DNA of 64,000 nt from Roseicella sp. DB1501 (GTDB lineage Bacteria; Pseudomonadota; Alphaproteobacteria; Acetobacterales; Acetobacteraceae): the NCBI RefSeq assembly GCF_013112485.1, contig NZ_JABFHG010000003.1:434001-498000 (forward strand), given 5' to 3'. Every line of letters starts with the position of its first letter. The first letter of the stretch is position 1. The notes under the pieces were generated by a model, which was not told the DNA's origin, made no database searches, and saw only the letters and a list, made by a program, of their open reading frames with translations. Position numbers and translations under genes: made by a program. This document shows positions 18,041 through 27,462 of the stretch, one piece after another.

Positions 18041-18142
18041 AGCGTGACCGCTTGAGGCGAAATCACCGGAAAGCGTGAAGCACGCGATCAAACAACGGCC
18101 TGGACCATGATCCGCGACCCTGTGTGAGCGGATCATGGTCTG
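18038..18142 (+). repeat. Dispersed repeat family C, copy 3
   Basis: The full-length copy starts TAGAGCGTGACCGCTTGAGG and ends with GGACCATGATCCGC...GCGGATCATGGTC (perfect 13-bp arms GACCATGATCCGC/GCGGATCATGGTC). The first three bases serve as stop codon of the GT9 gene. It fills much of the 245-nt gap before the MFS gene. Confidence 0.88.
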
Positions 18143-18285
18143 GGCGCACCGGATCGCCCGCACGCCCTGCCGGACCACTGCCGCGCCATGTCCGCGGACC
18201 GGCCGGGCCGGATGTCCGGCCGGCGAAGATCCGTCTGTCGCCGGCCCGCGGCGCGCCGTTCAATGCCGGGAGACGGCCCGGAACC

Positions 18286-19521
18286 ATGCCCATGTCGATC
18301 GCCGGAGAACGCCGCCTGGCCGATGCCCCGCCCATGCCCAGCCCCACGGGCGCGGCGCGGCGGAGCCTGCTGGTCGCCTGCGCCGCGCATGCCCTGCATG
18401 ACGGCTACACTGACCTGATCTACCTCCTGCTGCCGCTCTGGCAGGCGGAGTTCGGGCTCGGCTTCGCGGTGCTCGCGGCGCTGCGCGGCACCTATGTCGG
18501 GAGCATGGCGCTGCTGCAGATCCCGGTCGGCCATCTCGCCGGGCACCGGTTCAGCGCCCGCGGCCTGCTGGCGCTCGGCACCGTGCTGGCGGCGCTGGGC
18601 TATGCGGTCGCCGGCGCCTCGGGCGGGCTGGCGGGCCTCGTTCTCGGCCTGGCGCTGTCCGGCGCGGGGTCGAGCACGCAGCATCCCATCGCCTCGGCCG
18701 TGGTCTCTCGCGCCTATGGGACGGCGGCGCGGGGGCCGCTCGGGACCTATAATTTCGCCGGCGACCTCGGCAAGGCCGCCCTGCCCGCCACCACCTCGCT
18801 GCTGCTGGCCTGGCTGTCCTGGCGGCCGACACTCTGGCTTCTCGCCGGCTTCGGCATCGCCTGCGCCGCGCTGATCGCCCTCGGCCTGCCGCGCCGCGCC
18901 GGGATGGCGCCGGCGCGGTGCGATGCCGCGTCGCCAGCGGCGGGGCCGGGCGGGGCGCGGGGCGGCTTCGCGCTGCTGCTGGGCATCGGCGTGCTCGACA
19001 GCGCCGTCCGCATGGGGCTGCTCACCTTCCTGCCCTTCCTGTTGCAGGCGAAGGGCGCCGACATGCCGATGGTCGGCTTCGCGCTGTCGCTGGTCTTCCT
19101 CGGCGGCGCCGCCGGCAAGTTCGTCTGCGGCCTGCTCGGCGCTCGCTTCGGCGTGCTCTGGGTGGTGCTGGCCACGGAGGGCGGGACCGCCTTGCTCATC
19201 CTCGGCCTGCTGGCGCTGCCGCTGGGCTCGGCGCTCGCCGTGCTGCCGCTGCTCGGGATGCTGCTGAACGGCACCTCCTCGGTGCTCTACGGCACTGTCC
19301 CGGAGCTGACGGCGGCCGCGAAGGCCGAGCGCGCCTTCGCGGTGTTCTACACCGGCACCATCGGCTCGGGCGCCGTCGCGCCGGTGCTGTATGGCTGGCT
19401 CGGCGACGGGGTCGGGGTGCCCTGGGCGACGGTAGCGACGGCCGGCACCGCCCTGGCGACGCTGCCGTTGGCCGCCCTGCTGGTGCCCCGCCTCGCCCAG
19501 GACCGCCGGCCCCACGGTTGA
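18286..19521 (+). CDS. MFS transporter (fosmidomycin-resistance-like)
   Basis: The 411-residue protein has about 12 hydrophobic segments. AAHALHDGYTDLIYLLLPLW near the N-terminus and LALSGAGSSTQHPIAS in TM4-5 are typical of the Fsr-type branch of the major facilitator superfamily, which exports drugs or metabolites by proton antiport. The start at 18286 follows GGGAGA; ATG 18292 is an alternative. The substrate is unknown. It converges on sugE with a 10-nt gap. Confidence 0.85.
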   Translation: MPMSIAGERRLADAPPMPSPTGAARRSLLVACAAHALHDGYTDLIYLLLPLWQAEFGLGFAVLAALRGTYVGSMALLQIPVGHLAGHRFSARGLLALGTVLAALGYAVAGASGGLAGLVLGLALSGAGSSTQHPIASAVVSRAYGTAARGPLGTYNFAGDLGKAALPATTSLLLAWLSWRPTLWLLAGFGIACAALIALGLPRRAGMAPARCDAASPAAGPGGARGGFALLLGIGVLDSAVRMGLLTFLPFLLQAKGADMPMVGFALSLVFLGGAAGKFVCGLLGARFGVLWVVLATEGGTALLILGLLALPLGSALAVLPLLGMLLNGTSSVLYGTVPELTAAAKAERAFAVFYTGTIGSGAVAPVLYGWLGDGVGVPWATVATAGTALATLPLAALLVPRLAQDRRPHG

Positions 19522-19531
19522 CGCGGCGCGA

Positions 19532-19852
19532 TCAGGCCGGGCTTGAGAGCTTCATCAGCACGAGGCCGCCGAGGATCAGCCCGGCCGCGAGCAGCCGGGC
19601 GGCGCTGGCCGCCTCGCCGAGGAAGAGGATGCCGGCGAGGAAGGCGCCGAGCGCCCCGATCCCGGTCCAGACCGCATAGGCGGTGCCGAGGGGCAGGCTG
19701 CGCATCGCCATGGCCAGCAGACCGAAGCTCACCACCATGGCGGCGAGGGTGACGAGGCTGGGCCAGAGGCGGGTGAAGCCGCCCGACTGCTTCATGGTGA
19801 AGGCCCAGAGGACCTCGAACAGACCGGCGGTGACGAGAAGGATCCAGGCCAT
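19532..19852 (-). CDS. sugE: SugE/Gdx-type SMR exporter (probable guanidinium exporter)
   Basis: The protein is 106 residues with four transmembrane helices. Glu13 in [16 protein letters not shown] is the proton/substrate residue of small multidrug resistance transporters. [19 protein letters not shown] places it in the SugE/Gdx branch, whose characterised members export guanidinium. An in-frame ATG at 19927 would add 25 residues, but GGGAGG sits 5 nt before the ATG at 19852, fixing the short start. The leader holds a hairpin with an ACGG loop that resembles half of a guanidine-II riboswitch. Confidence 0.9.
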   Translation of the reverse strand: MAWILLVTAGLFEVLWAFTMKQSGGFTRLWPSLVTLAAMVVSFGLLAMAMRSLPLGTAYAVWTGIGALGAFLAGILFLGEAASAARLLAAGLILGGLVLMKLSSPA

Positions 19853-19876
19853 AGCAGCCTCCCTCGGTGCAAGCTG

Positions 19877-19890
19877 CCGGGCCGTCCCGG
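19877..19890 (-). promoter_or_regulatory. Possible half guanidine-II (mini-ykkC) riboswitch hairpin in the sugE leader
   Basis: On the minus strand CCGGG-ACGG-CCCGG forms a 5-bp hairpin that contains the GGGACGRCCC pattern of each guanidine-II hairpin. It lies 13 nt before the sugE Shine-Dalgarno (19858-19863). The class normally has two such ACGR hairpins. The upstream neighbour here is a different hairpin (CATGGG/CCCATG arms, about 19911-19938) with no ACGR loop. The call rests on one hairpin plus the gene context. Confidence 0.35.
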
Positions 19891-19942
19891 ACTTGGACCT
19901 CATGGGCGACCCCTTCGGGCAACCCATGGCGGGGGAGGACGT

Positions 19943-19995
19943 GGCCTCGCGCCCCTCAGATGGGGCGAGGCCGGGCGGCGATCAAGCCGCCCGGC
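19943..19995 (-). terminator. Tandem hairpins after the RTX gene
   Basis: GCCGGGCGGC (19970-19979) pairs perfectly with GCCGCCCGGC (19986-19995). Next to it GGCCTCGCGCCCC pairs with GGGGCGAGGCC (19943-19972, small bulge), overlapping slightly, so the two may be alternative folds. The first begins 7 nt after the RTX stop codon on the minus strand. It probably separates the RTX transcript from sugE. Confidence 0.6.
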
Positions 19996-20001
19996 TCTCC
20001 A

Positions 20002-22038
20002 TCACACCAGCGCGTAGTAGCTGAGCGTCACCGTGACGCCGTCGCGGCTGTCGATATTGGCGTTCACCGTGCTGCTCAGATCCGCCGTCACGGTGAGCGT
20101 GCCATCCGCCGCTTCCGCCTGCATCGCGCTGCCGGAGATGGCGTAGGCCTTGGCGAGCGTGACCTGCTCGCTGCCGGCGCCGAGCAGGAGGTTGGTCAGG
20201 CCGAGGACCACCCCATTGGCGCTCTTCACGGAATCAGCGGTCTGGACGTCGAGCACCTGCGACTGCCCGGCGAAGCCCAGCGCGACATATTCGTGGTTGG
20301 TCAGGAGAAGGTTGATCAGCAGCCCGTCGGAGTCGAGGTCGCCCGTGGCGGCAACGGTCAGCGTGGCGGCCTGCCCGTCCGAGGGCAGCAGCCCGTTGAG
20401 GGCGAGACTGAAGTCCTGCCCGGCCGTGACCTGGGTCGCCGACTGGGTGTAGCTCACCAGGCGCGAGACCTCGTCAATCACCTGCACGGTGACGGAGGTG
20501 TCAAGCGTCGCGCCATGGCTGTCCGTCGCCCGCAGCCCGACGACGTGCTGGGTCGCCGTCTCGTAGTCCAGCGACGCCTTGGTCACGAGCTGGTTGCCCA
20601 CCACCTCGAACAGGCTGGCCTTGTCGCCGGTCACCGCAAAGCTCACCGCATCGCCGTCCGGATCGATCGCCGAGAGGGTGCCGACCACGGTGCCGGCCGC
20701 CAGGTTCTCCCGCACGCTGCCGCCGGTGAGCGAGACCGAGCTCGGCGCGTCGTTGACGCCGCCGGTCATCGTCACCCGCGCCGTCGCATCGCCGGTGTCG
20801 CCATCGGCATCGGTGACGCGATAGGTGAAGCTCATCGTGTCCGAGCCGCCCTGCGGCAGATAGGCGAAGTCGGCGGCGGTGTAGCTGAGGGTGACGGTAT
20901 TGTCGGCGTTCAGCACCAGGCTGCCATGCGCCGGGCCGCTCAGCAGCGTTACCGAGCGCACCAGGTCCGGCACGTTGTCGTTCCCCAGCAGGTCCAGCGT
21001 CACCGAGCCGGCCTGCAGCGTGGCGGTGGCGCTGTCGTCCTGCGCCGCGACGGCGTCGTCCTGGGCGGTGAGGGTGACGCCCGCCACCGTCACGTCGAAG
21101 CCCTCGACCCGGGTGACGGTGGTGTGCAGGGCATTGGCGTAATAGGTGACGGTCTGGGCGTCGGCGCCGGCGATATGGGCCTGGATGCCGGCGATGTCGG
21201 CCTGGATGGCGCCGTCGAACCACTGCGCCCGGGTCAGATGGAGGTGCAGCGTGTCCCAGCCATCCTGGCCGTCAATCAGGTCGTAGCCGGTGGCGGGCGC
21301 CGCCGCGGCGGTCTGCTTGATGCTGTCGTCGCCCGCCCCGGCGAGCACCGTGTCCTGGCCGGCGCTGGAATCGATGGTGTCGTTGCCGGCGCCGCCGATG
21401 ATGAGGTCGTCGCCATTGCCGGCCATGAGGAGGTCGGCGCCGTCGCCGCCATCGAGCGTATCGGCGCCGTCGCCGCCGAGCAGCGTATCGGCGCCGGCAT
21501 CGCCGTGCAGCGCATCGGCATCGGCGCCGCCGGTCAGCGAATCATTGCCCTCGCCGCCATGCAGGATGTTCATCCCGGCGCCGCCGTTCAGCCGATCGTC
21601 GCCATCGCCGCCGTAGAGCAGATCGTTGCCGTTGCCGCCGGTGATCGCGTCGTTGTCGGCGCCGCCATCGATGGTGTCGTTGCCGTCGTCGCCGTTCAGC
21701 TGGTCGGCGCCGGCGCCGCCCGAGAGCAGGTCGTCATCGGCGCCGCCATTGGCGGTGTCGTTGCCCTCGCCGCCATCGAGCGTGTCGTTGCCGGTGCCGC
21801 CGGAGAGGGCATCGTGGCCGATGCCGCCATCGAGGCTGTCATGGCCCTCATTGCCGACCAGCTGGTCGTTGCCGTCCTCGCCATACAGGGTGTCGTTGCC
21901 GGTGCTGCCGACCGCCCGGTCGGCGCCGCCGCCGGCCCAGACGCGGTTGGCGCCGCCCGCGCCGCCGCGGCTGGAGACGTCGATGTAATCCGCGTTGTTC
22001 GTGCTGCCCGCGCCGGTGGCGATGGAAATCGTGCCCAT
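20002..22038 (-). CDS. RTX calcium-binding protein with cadherin/Ig-like domains
   Basis: The product is 678 residues. Residues about 25-230 are near-continuous RTX nonapeptides (GGxGNDxLx, e.g. GGTGNDTLDGGEGNDTANGG), roughly twenty units. Then come a VCBS/Ig-like segment (about 340-420), a cadherin-like domain (about 430-520, SAIDPDGDAVSFAVTGD) and a beta-rich C-terminal domain. No signal peptide is present, which fits type I secretion, although RTX repeats here are N-terminal rather than C-terminal. AGGA lies 8 nt before the ATG. It is likely a secreted adhesin or surface-layer protein. Strong hairpins follow its stop. Confidence 0.85.
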   Translation of the reverse strand: MGTISIATGAGSTNNADYIDVSSRGGAGGANRVWAGGGADRAVGSTGNDTLYGEDGNDQLVGNEGHDSLDGGIGHDALSGGTGNDTLDGGEGNDTANGGADDDLLSGGAGADQLNGDDGNDTIDGGADNDAITGGNGNDLLYGGDGDDRLNGGAGMNILHGGEGNDSLTGGADADALHGDAGADTLLGGDGADTLDGGDGADLLMAGNGDDLIIGGAGNDTIDSSAGQDTVLAGAGDDSIKQTAAAAPATGYDLIDGQDGWDTLHLHLTRAQWFDGAIQADIAGIQAHIAGADAQTVTYYANALHTTVTRVEGFDVTVAGVTLTAQDDAVAAQDDSATATLQAGSVTLDLLGNDNVPDLVRSVTLLSGPAHGSLVLNADNTVTLSYTAADFAYLPQGGSDTMSFTYRVTDADGDTGDATARVTMTGGVNDAPSSVSLTGGSVRENLAAGTVVGTLSAIDPDGDAVSFAVTGDKASLFEVVGNQLVTKASLDYETATQHVVGLRATDSHGATLDTSVTVQVIDEVSRLVSYTQSATQVTAGQDFSLALNGLLPSDGQAATLTVAATGDLDSDGLLINLLLTNHEYVALGFAGQSQVLDVQTADSVKSANGVVLGLTNLLLGAGSEQVTLAKAYAISGSAMQAEAADGTLTVTADLSSTVNANIDSRDGVTVTLSYYALV

Positions 22039-22295
22039 TTGCAGGTCCTCGCTAATTGGTCGTTACCGATCCGACAGGTTTGGAGGTTGCACAGAACACT
22101 CCAACCACGGGTAGAATTTCCAGCATGGACAAATATGAAGACCTCGCGAGGCGCGGCGCTCCCCATCTTTCCTGCGCGTCGCCCCGGCGCGGCCCGCAAG
22201 GGCATGGCAGTCCCGCCCGGCCGATGCTTGACGCCGCCGGGCTCGCCTGCCCATGGTCCGCGCCCCCGGTCCGCCTGATGGAGACACCCCGACCG

Positions 22296-24251
22296 ATGCC
22301 TGCGATCACCCTGCCCGACGGTTCCGTGCGCCGTTTCGATGCGCCGGTGACGGGCACCGAGATCGCGCAGGCGATCGGCCCGGGCCTCGCCAAGGCGGCG
22401 CTCGCCATGCAGGTGGACGGCGTGACGCGCGACCTCGCCATGCCGGTCGAGCACGACGCCGCGGTGCGCTTCATCACGCGCCGCGACCCCGAGGCGCTGG
22501 AGATGATCCGCCACGACGCGGCGCATGTGCTGGCCGAGGCGGTGCAGGCGCTCTATCCCGGCACGCAGGTGACGATCGGGCCGGCGATCGAGAACGGCTT
22601 CTATTACGACTTCGCCCGCAACGAGCCCTTCACGCCCGAGGATTTCGCGGCGATCGAGGCAAAGATGCGCGAGATCGTGGCGCGCAACGCGCCCTTCCTG
22701 CGCAGCGTGATGCCGCGCGAGGAGGCGATCGCCTTCTTCGAGGCGAAGGGCGAGAAGTACAAGGCCGAGCTCATCCGCGACCTGCCGCAGGGCGAGGAGA
22801 TCAGCCTCTATTCCCAGGGCGACTGGATCGATCTCTGCCGCGGCCCGCACATGCGCGGCACGGGCGATGTCGGCACCGCCTTCAAGCTGATGAAGGTGGC
22901 CGGCGCCTATTGGCGGGGCGACCACCGCAACGCCATGCTGAGCCGCATCTACGGCACCGCCTGGCGCGATCAGAAGGAGCTCGACGCCCATCTCCACCAG
23001 CTGGAGGAGGCGGAGAAGCGCGACCACCGCAAGATCGGCAAGGAGATGGACCTCTTCCACCTGCAGGAGGAGGCGGTCGGCTCCATCTTCTGGCACCCCA
23101 AGGGCTGGAAGCTCTACCGGGTGCTCGAGGACTACATGCGCCGCCGGCTGGACGCGGCCGACTACCGCGAGGTGCGGACGCCGCAACTCGTCGACCGCAA
23201 GCTCTGGATCGCCTCCGGCCACTGGGAGAAGTTCCGCGAGAGCATGTTCATCGCGACGGTCGAGGACGAGTCCGAGAAGGACCGCGTGCTGGCGCTGAAG
23301 CCGATGAACTGCCCCTGCCACGTGCAAATCTTCAACCAGGGCCTGCGCAGCTACCGCGAGCTGCCGCTGCGCATGGCCGAGTTCGGCGCCTGCCACCGCT
23401 ACGAGCCCTCGGGCGCGCTGCACGGCATCATGCGGGTGCGCGCCTTCACCCAGGACGACGCGCATATCTTCTGCGCCGAGGAGCAGATCGCCGAGGAGAC
23501 GGTGCGCTTCGTCGCGCTGCTCAGCTCGGTCTATCGCGACCTCGGCTTCGAGAGCTTCCAGGTGAAGTTCTCCGACCGGCCGGAGAAGCGGGCCGGGACG
23601 GATGCGGTCTGGGACCAGGCCGAGGGCGCGCTGCGCGAGGCCTGCCGGATCGCCGGGGTCGAGTACACGCTGAACCCGGGGGAGGGCGCCTTCTACGGGC
23701 CGAAGCTGGAATTCGTGCTGCGCGACGCCATCGGCCGCGACTGGCAGTGCGGCACGCTGCAGGTCGATTTCGTCCTGCCCGAGCGGCTGGAGGCGGAATA
23801 CGTGGCCGAGGACGGGACGCGCAAGCGCCCGGTCATGCTGCACCGGGCCATCCTCGGCAGCTTCGAGCGCTTCATCGGCATCCTGATCGAGCAGCATGCC
23901 GGCCGCTTCCCGCTCTGGCTGGCGCCGGTGCAGGTGGTGGTGGCGACCATCGTGGACGAGGCGGCGCCCTTCGCGCGCGAGGCCGCGGCGGCGCTGCAGG
24001 CGGCGGGGCTGCGGGTCGAACTGGATCTGCGCAACGAGAAGATCAACCGCAAGGTGGTGGACCATATCGAGCAGCGCGTGCCGGTGCTCGCCGTGGTCGG
24101 AAGGCGAGAGGCGGAGGAGCGCGCCCTGGTGCTGCGCCGCCTGCCGGGCCGCGAGCAGGCGGCGCTGCCGCTCGCCGAGGCCGTGGCGAGCCTGGCGCGG
24201 GAGGCGACGCCGCCCGACCGGGTGCCCGAGGGGGTGGTTGCAGCGGGCTAA
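22296..24251 (+). CDS. thrS: Threonyl-tRNA synthetase
   Basis: This 651-residue class II synthetase has a TGS domain (about 1-60), an editing domain with HDAAH (His73, His77), the catalytic core with the zinc site around [10 protein letters not shown], motif 2 [18 protein letters not shown] and a C-terminal anticodon-binding domain ([17 protein letters not shown]). It charges tRNA-Thr and edits mischarged Ser. ATG 22296 gives the standard N-terminus; the open frame extends upstream without conservation. infC follows 53 nt downstream, the usual thrS-infC order, but rpmI-rplT are not next. Confidence 0.97.
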   Translation: MPAITLPDGSVRRFDAPVTGTEIAQAIGPGLAKAALAMQVDGVTRDLAMPVEHDAAVRFITRRDPEALEMIRHDAAHVLAEAVQALYPGTQVTIGPAIENGFYYDFARNEPFTPEDFAAIEAKMREIVARNAPFLRSVMPREEAIAFFEAKGEKYKAELIRDLPQGEEISLYSQGDWIDLCRGPHMRGTGDVGTAFKLMKVAGAYWRGDHRNAMLSRIYGTAWRDQKELDAHLHQLEEAEKRDHRKIGKEMDLFHLQEEAVGSIFWHPKGWKLYRVLEDYMRRRLDAADYREVRTPQLVDRKLWIASGHWEKFRESMFIATVEDESEKDRVLALKPMNCPCHVQIFNQGLRSYRELPLRMAEFGACHRYEPSGALHGIMRVRAFTQDDAHIFCAEEQIAEETVRFVALLSSVYRDLGFESFQVKFSDRPEKRAGTDAVWDQAEGALREACRIAGVEYTLNPGEGAFYGPKLEFVLRDAIGRDWQCGTLQVDFVLPERLEAEYVAEDGTRKRPVMLHRAILGSFERFIGILIEQHAGRFPLWLAPVQVVVATIVDEAAPFAREAAAALQAAGLRVELDLRNEKINRKVVDHIEQRVPVLAVVGRREAEERALVLRRLPGREQAALPLAEAVASLAREATPPDRVPEGVVAAG

Positions 24252-24304
24252 GTCAAGCCCCATAACAGGCCGCTGAGCCGTTTCCACAGCGACAGGAGAG
24301 GACC

Positions 24305-24844
24305 ATAGCAAGAGGACCCATTTCGAATCAGCCGCCGACCCGCGACGGCCCGCGGGTCAATGAGGACATCCGCGTCCCGCAGGTGCGGCTGATCGACCAG
24401 GACGGCGAGATGATCGGCGTGATGTCGGCGCGCGACGCGCTGATGCGGGCCTATGATGTCGGGCTCGACCTGCTCGAGATCAGCCCGAACGCGGTGCCGC
24501 CCGTCTGCAAGATCACCGACTACGGCAAGTTCAAGTACGAGCAGCAGAAGAAGGCCAACGAGGCCCGCAAGAAGCAGAAGGTCGTCGAGATCAAGGAAGT
24601 CAAGGTTCGTCCGAACATCGACGACCACGACTACGACGTGAAGATGCGCCAGATGAAGTCCTTCATCAGCGAGGGCGACAAGGTGAAGGTCACGCTCCGC
24701 TTCCGCGGCCGCGAGATGGCGCACCAGGATCTCGGCATCAAGGTGCTGGAGCGGATCCGGGTTGAGCTGGGCGAGACCATCAAGGTCGAGCAGATGCCGC
24801 GGCTGGAGAACCGGCAGATGATCATGGTGCTGGCGCCGAAGTAA
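24305..24844 (+). CDS. infC: Translation initiation factor IF-3, non-canonical ATA start
   Basis: The protein is 179 residues, the same size as E. coli IF3. The conserved N-terminus [20 protein letters not shown] is encoded upstream of the first canonical start (GTG 24383), in frame with ATA at 24305-24307. AGGAGAGG (24294-24301) places its core 6 nt before this ATA; no ATG, GTG or TTG is available in the conserved region. IF3 genes characteristically use AUU-type starts that IF3 itself discriminates against, giving autoregulation. An ATT at 24320 is too far from the Shine-Dalgarno. [18 protein letters not shown] and [15 protein letters not shown] mark the N- and C-domains. Confidence 0.93.
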   Translation: MARGPISNQPPTRDGPRVNEDIRVPQVRLIDQDGEMIGVMSARDALMRAYDVGLDLLEISPNAVPPVCKITDYGKFKYEQQKKANEARKKQKVVEIKEVKVRPNIDDHDYDVKMRQMKSFISEGDKVKVTLRFRGREMAHQDLGIKVLERIRVELGETIKVEQMPRLENRQMIMVLAPK

Positions 24845-24902
24845 CGGCACCGCCGCCGATGCGGCAGCGCATCGGCCCCCATGGAGGCCGGCGCGGGCCG
24901 TA

Positions 24903-24918
24903 GGCCCCCTTTGGGGCC
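24903..24918 (+). terminator. Hairpin in the infC-ffh gap
   Basis: GGCCCC-CTTT-GGGGCC is a perfect 6-bp hairpin about 60 nt after the infC stop. It sits inside a larger potential fold (GCCGGCGCGGG with a CCCGCCGGC block). The 24845-25111 gap has no other recognisable feature. Termination is a positional guess. Confidence 0.35.
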
Positions 24919-25111
24919 ACTGGCGCCACCCGCCGGCCCGGTTTCCCTTGACGCCGGGCCCGCCGGGGCGTAGCAGCCCCGCTCCCGGGATGTTCCCGAC
25001 CGAGGTCCCCTGCCGGGCGGGGGGCTCCGCCGCTCCGCGAAGACTCGCGCAGCGGCGCGTTTCCATTTGGGGCCTTTCCGGCCCCGCAGGCGAGGGGGCA
25101 AGGCAGGCCGC

Positions 25112-26509
25112 ATGTTCGAGGCCCTGTCCGGCAGGCTGAATGGCGTCTTCGACCGGCTGCGCCGCCGTGGCGCGCTCTCGGAGGCCGATGTGCAGGAGGC
25201 GCTGCGCGAGGTCCGCGTGGCCCTGCTGGAGGCCGATGTCGCCCTGCCCGTGGTCAAGGACCTGACCACGAAGGTGCGCGAGCGCGCCATCGGCCAGGAG
25301 GTGCTGAAGAGCGTCTCCCCGGCGCAGCAGGTGATCAAGGTCGTCCATGACGCGCTGGTGGAGGCGCTCGGCGGCGGCGAGGCGGATACCGGCGCCCGCG
25401 GCCTCGACCTCAACGCCCCCGCCCCGGTGCCGCTGCTGATGGTCGGCCTGCAGGGCTCGGGCAAGACCACCACCTCGGGCAAGATCGCGCTGCGGCTGAA
25501 GGGCCGCGACAAGAAGAAGGTGCTGCTCGCCTCGCTCGACGTGCACCGCCCGGCGGCGCAACTCCAGCTCGAGACGCTGGCGAAGCAGGTGGGCGTCGCC
25601 AGCCTGCCGATCGTCGCCGGCCAGACGCCGCTCGAGATCGCGGCGCGGGCCATGGACCTCGCCCGGCGCGAGCTGTTCGACGTGGTGGTGCTCGACACCG
25701 CCGGGCGGCTCGCGATCGACGAGGCGCTGATGGCCGAGGTCGCGGCGGTGAAGACCTTCGCCAGGCCGCACGAGACGCTGCTCGTCGTCGATGCCATGAC
25801 CGGCCAGGACGCGGTGAACACCGCCCGCGCCTTTCAGGACAAGGTCGGCGTCAGCGGCATCGTCATGACCCGGATCGACGGCGATGCCCGCGGCGGCGCC
25901 GCGCTCTCGATGCGGGCCGTCACCGGCGCCCCGATCAAGCTGCTCGGCGCCGGCGAGAAGCTCGACGCGCTCGAGGATTTCCACCCCGACCGCATCGCCG
26001 GCCGCATCCTCGGCATGGGCGACATCGTCTCCCTCGTCGAGCGCGCCGCCGAGACCATCGACCGCGACGAGGCCGAGAAGCTGGCCGCGCGGATGCAGAA
26101 GGGGCAGTTCAGCCTCGAGGACTATGCCAGCCAGCTGAAGCAGATCGGCAAGATGGGCTCGCTCTCCGGCATCCTCGGCATGCTGCCCGGCATCGGCAAG
26201 ATGAAGCAGCAGATCGAGGGCGCGAACCTCGACAACGGCATGCTGAAGCGCCAAGCGGCGATCATCGGCTCGATGACGCCGCAGGAGCGGCGCAAGCCCG
26301 ACCTCATCAAGGCCAGCCGCAAGAAGCGCATCGCCGCCGGCAGCGGCACCTCTGTGCAGGAGGTGAACAAGCTGCTGAAGAATTTCGACGACATGTCCGC
26401 GATGATGAAGCGGATGAACAAGCTCGGCCAGAAAGGGCTGATGCGCGGCGGCCTCGGCGCGCTCATGCCCAAGGGGATGCAGCTCCCCGGCGGCCGGAAG
26501 CCTTTCTAG
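25112..26509 (+). CDS. ffh: Signal recognition particle GTPase Ffh
   Basis: The product is 465 residues. An N-domain helical bundle is followed by the GTPase G domain: P-loop GLQGSGKTTT (112-121), the DTAGR motif, and TRIDGDARGG. A methionine-rich M domain then binds 4.5S RNA and signal sequences (LSGILGMLPGIGKMKQQ), with the usual LPGG tail. It targets nascent membrane proteins to FtsY/SecYEG. It begins the ffh-rpsP-rimM-trmD-rplS operon. Confidence 0.97.
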   Translation: MFEALSGRLNGVFDRLRRRGALSEADVQEALREVRVALLEADVALPVVKDLTTKVRERAIGQEVLKSVSPAQQVIKVVHDALVEALGGGEADTGARGLDLNAPAPVPLLMVGLQGSGKTTTSGKIALRLKGRDKKKVLLASLDVHRPAAQLQLETLAKQVGVASLPIVAGQTPLEIAARAMDLARRELFDVVVLDTAGRLAIDEALMAEVAAVKTFARPHETLLVVDAMTGQDAVNTARAFQDKVGVSGIVMTRIDGDARGGAALSMRAVTGAPIKLLGAGEKLDALEDFHPDRIAGRILGMGDIVSLVERAAETIDRDEAEKLAARMQKGQFSLEDYASQLKQIGKMGSLSGILGMLPGIGKMKQQIEGANLDNGMLKRQAAIIGSMTPQERRKPDLIKASRKKRIAAGSGTSVQEVNKLLKNFDDMSAMMKRMNKLGQKGLMRGGLGALMPKGMQLPGGRKPF

Positions 26510-26535
26510 ATCAAGACCAGGAGTGACCTGAGACC

Positions 26536-26877
26536 ATGGGCCTGAAGATCCGCCTCGCGCGCGCCGGCGCCAAGAAGCGCCCCTACTACCACATCGTGGT
26601 GGCCGACAGCCGCAGCCCGCGCGACGGCCGCTTCATCGAGAAGATCGGCAGCTACAACCCGATGCTCCCCTCCGACCATGCCGAGCGCGTGCGCCTGCAG
26701 GACGAGCGGGTGAGCCACTGGATCGGCCAGGGCGCGGTCGCCACCGACCGGGTGGCGAAGTTCCTTGGCAAGGCCGGCCTGGCGCCGATGCCGGAATTCC
26801 CGGAGCAGCCGAAGAAGTCGGCGCCGAAGAAGAAGGCGCAGGAGCGCGCCGCCGCGGCCGCCGCCGCGGCGGGCTGA
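26536..26877 (+). CDS. rpsP: 30S ribosomal protein S16
   Basis: The 113-residue protein has the S16 signature [20 protein letters not shown] at residues 2-21 and [16 protein letters not shown]. Its C-terminus is extended and rich in Lys and Ala. AGGAGTGA lies upstream of the ATG. It stabilises the 5' domain of 16S rRNA. It is 26 nt from ffh and 27 nt from rimM, so co-transcription is likely. Confidence 0.97.
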   Translation: MGLKIRLARAGAKKRPYYHIVVADSRSPRDGRFIEKIGSYNPMLPSDHAERVRLQDERVSHWIGQGAVATDRVAKFLGKAGLAPMPEFPEQPKKSAPKKKAQERAAAAAAAAG

Positions 26878-26904
26878 ACGGAGCCTGAGGGCGGGCCATA
26901 GGCG

Positions 26905-27462
26905 ATGGGCGCGAAGCGCATCCTGGTCGGGGAGATCGGCAGGCCGCACGGCGTGCGCGGCTTGGTGAAGCTGCGCAGCTTCACCGCCGATCCCGCCGCC
27001 ATCGCCGCCTACGGCCCGCTGACCGACGAGACGGGCGGGCGCCGCTTCGCGCTCACCCTGCTCGCCGAGGGCCTCGCCCGCATCGAGGGCGTCGCCGACC
27101 GCGACGCCGCGGCGCGGCTGACCGGCACCCGCCTCTACGTGGCGCGCGACAGCCTGCCGCCGCCGGAGGCGGAGGAATACTACCTCGCCGACCTGATCGG
27201 CCTCGCCGCCGAGACCGAGGCGGGCGAGCGGCTCGGCCGCGTCCGCGCGGTCGAGGAGCACGGCGCCGGCGCCTTCCTGGTGCTGGAGGATGCACCAGGG
27301 GGTGGGCCGACGGGCGAGCGCCTGATCCCCTTCACCCGCGCCGCGGTGCCGGTGGTCGACATCGCCGGCGGCCGGCTGGTCGTCGCGCCGCCGGAGGAGA
27401 TCACCGTGCCGCCCGGCAGCGGCGATGACGGTGGCGGCGATGATGGCGAGGCGGCGGCATGA
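26905..27462 (+). CDS. rimM: Ribosome maturation factor RimM
   Basis: The protein is 185 residues. The RimM N-domain motif [20 protein letters not shown] is followed by a PRC-barrel domain with [11 protein letters not shown] and [13 protein letters not shown]. RimM assists assembly of the 30S head. Its stop overlaps the trmD ATG by 4 nt. Confidence 0.95.
   Translation: MGAKRILVGEIGRPHGVRGLVKLRSFTADPAAIAAYGPLTDETGGRRFALTLLAEGLARIEGVADRDAAARLTGTRLYVARDSLPPPEAEEYYLADLIGLAAETEAGERLGRVRAVEEHGAGAFLVLEDAPGGGPTGERLIPFTRAAVPVVDIAGGRLVVAPPEEITVPPGSGDDGGGDDGEAAA

Noticed and set aside
24903-25111. Riboswitch or leader upstream of ffh
   Set aside because: The gap is GC-rich with several hairpins but has no match to a known riboswitch core and no conserved loop that could be recognised.
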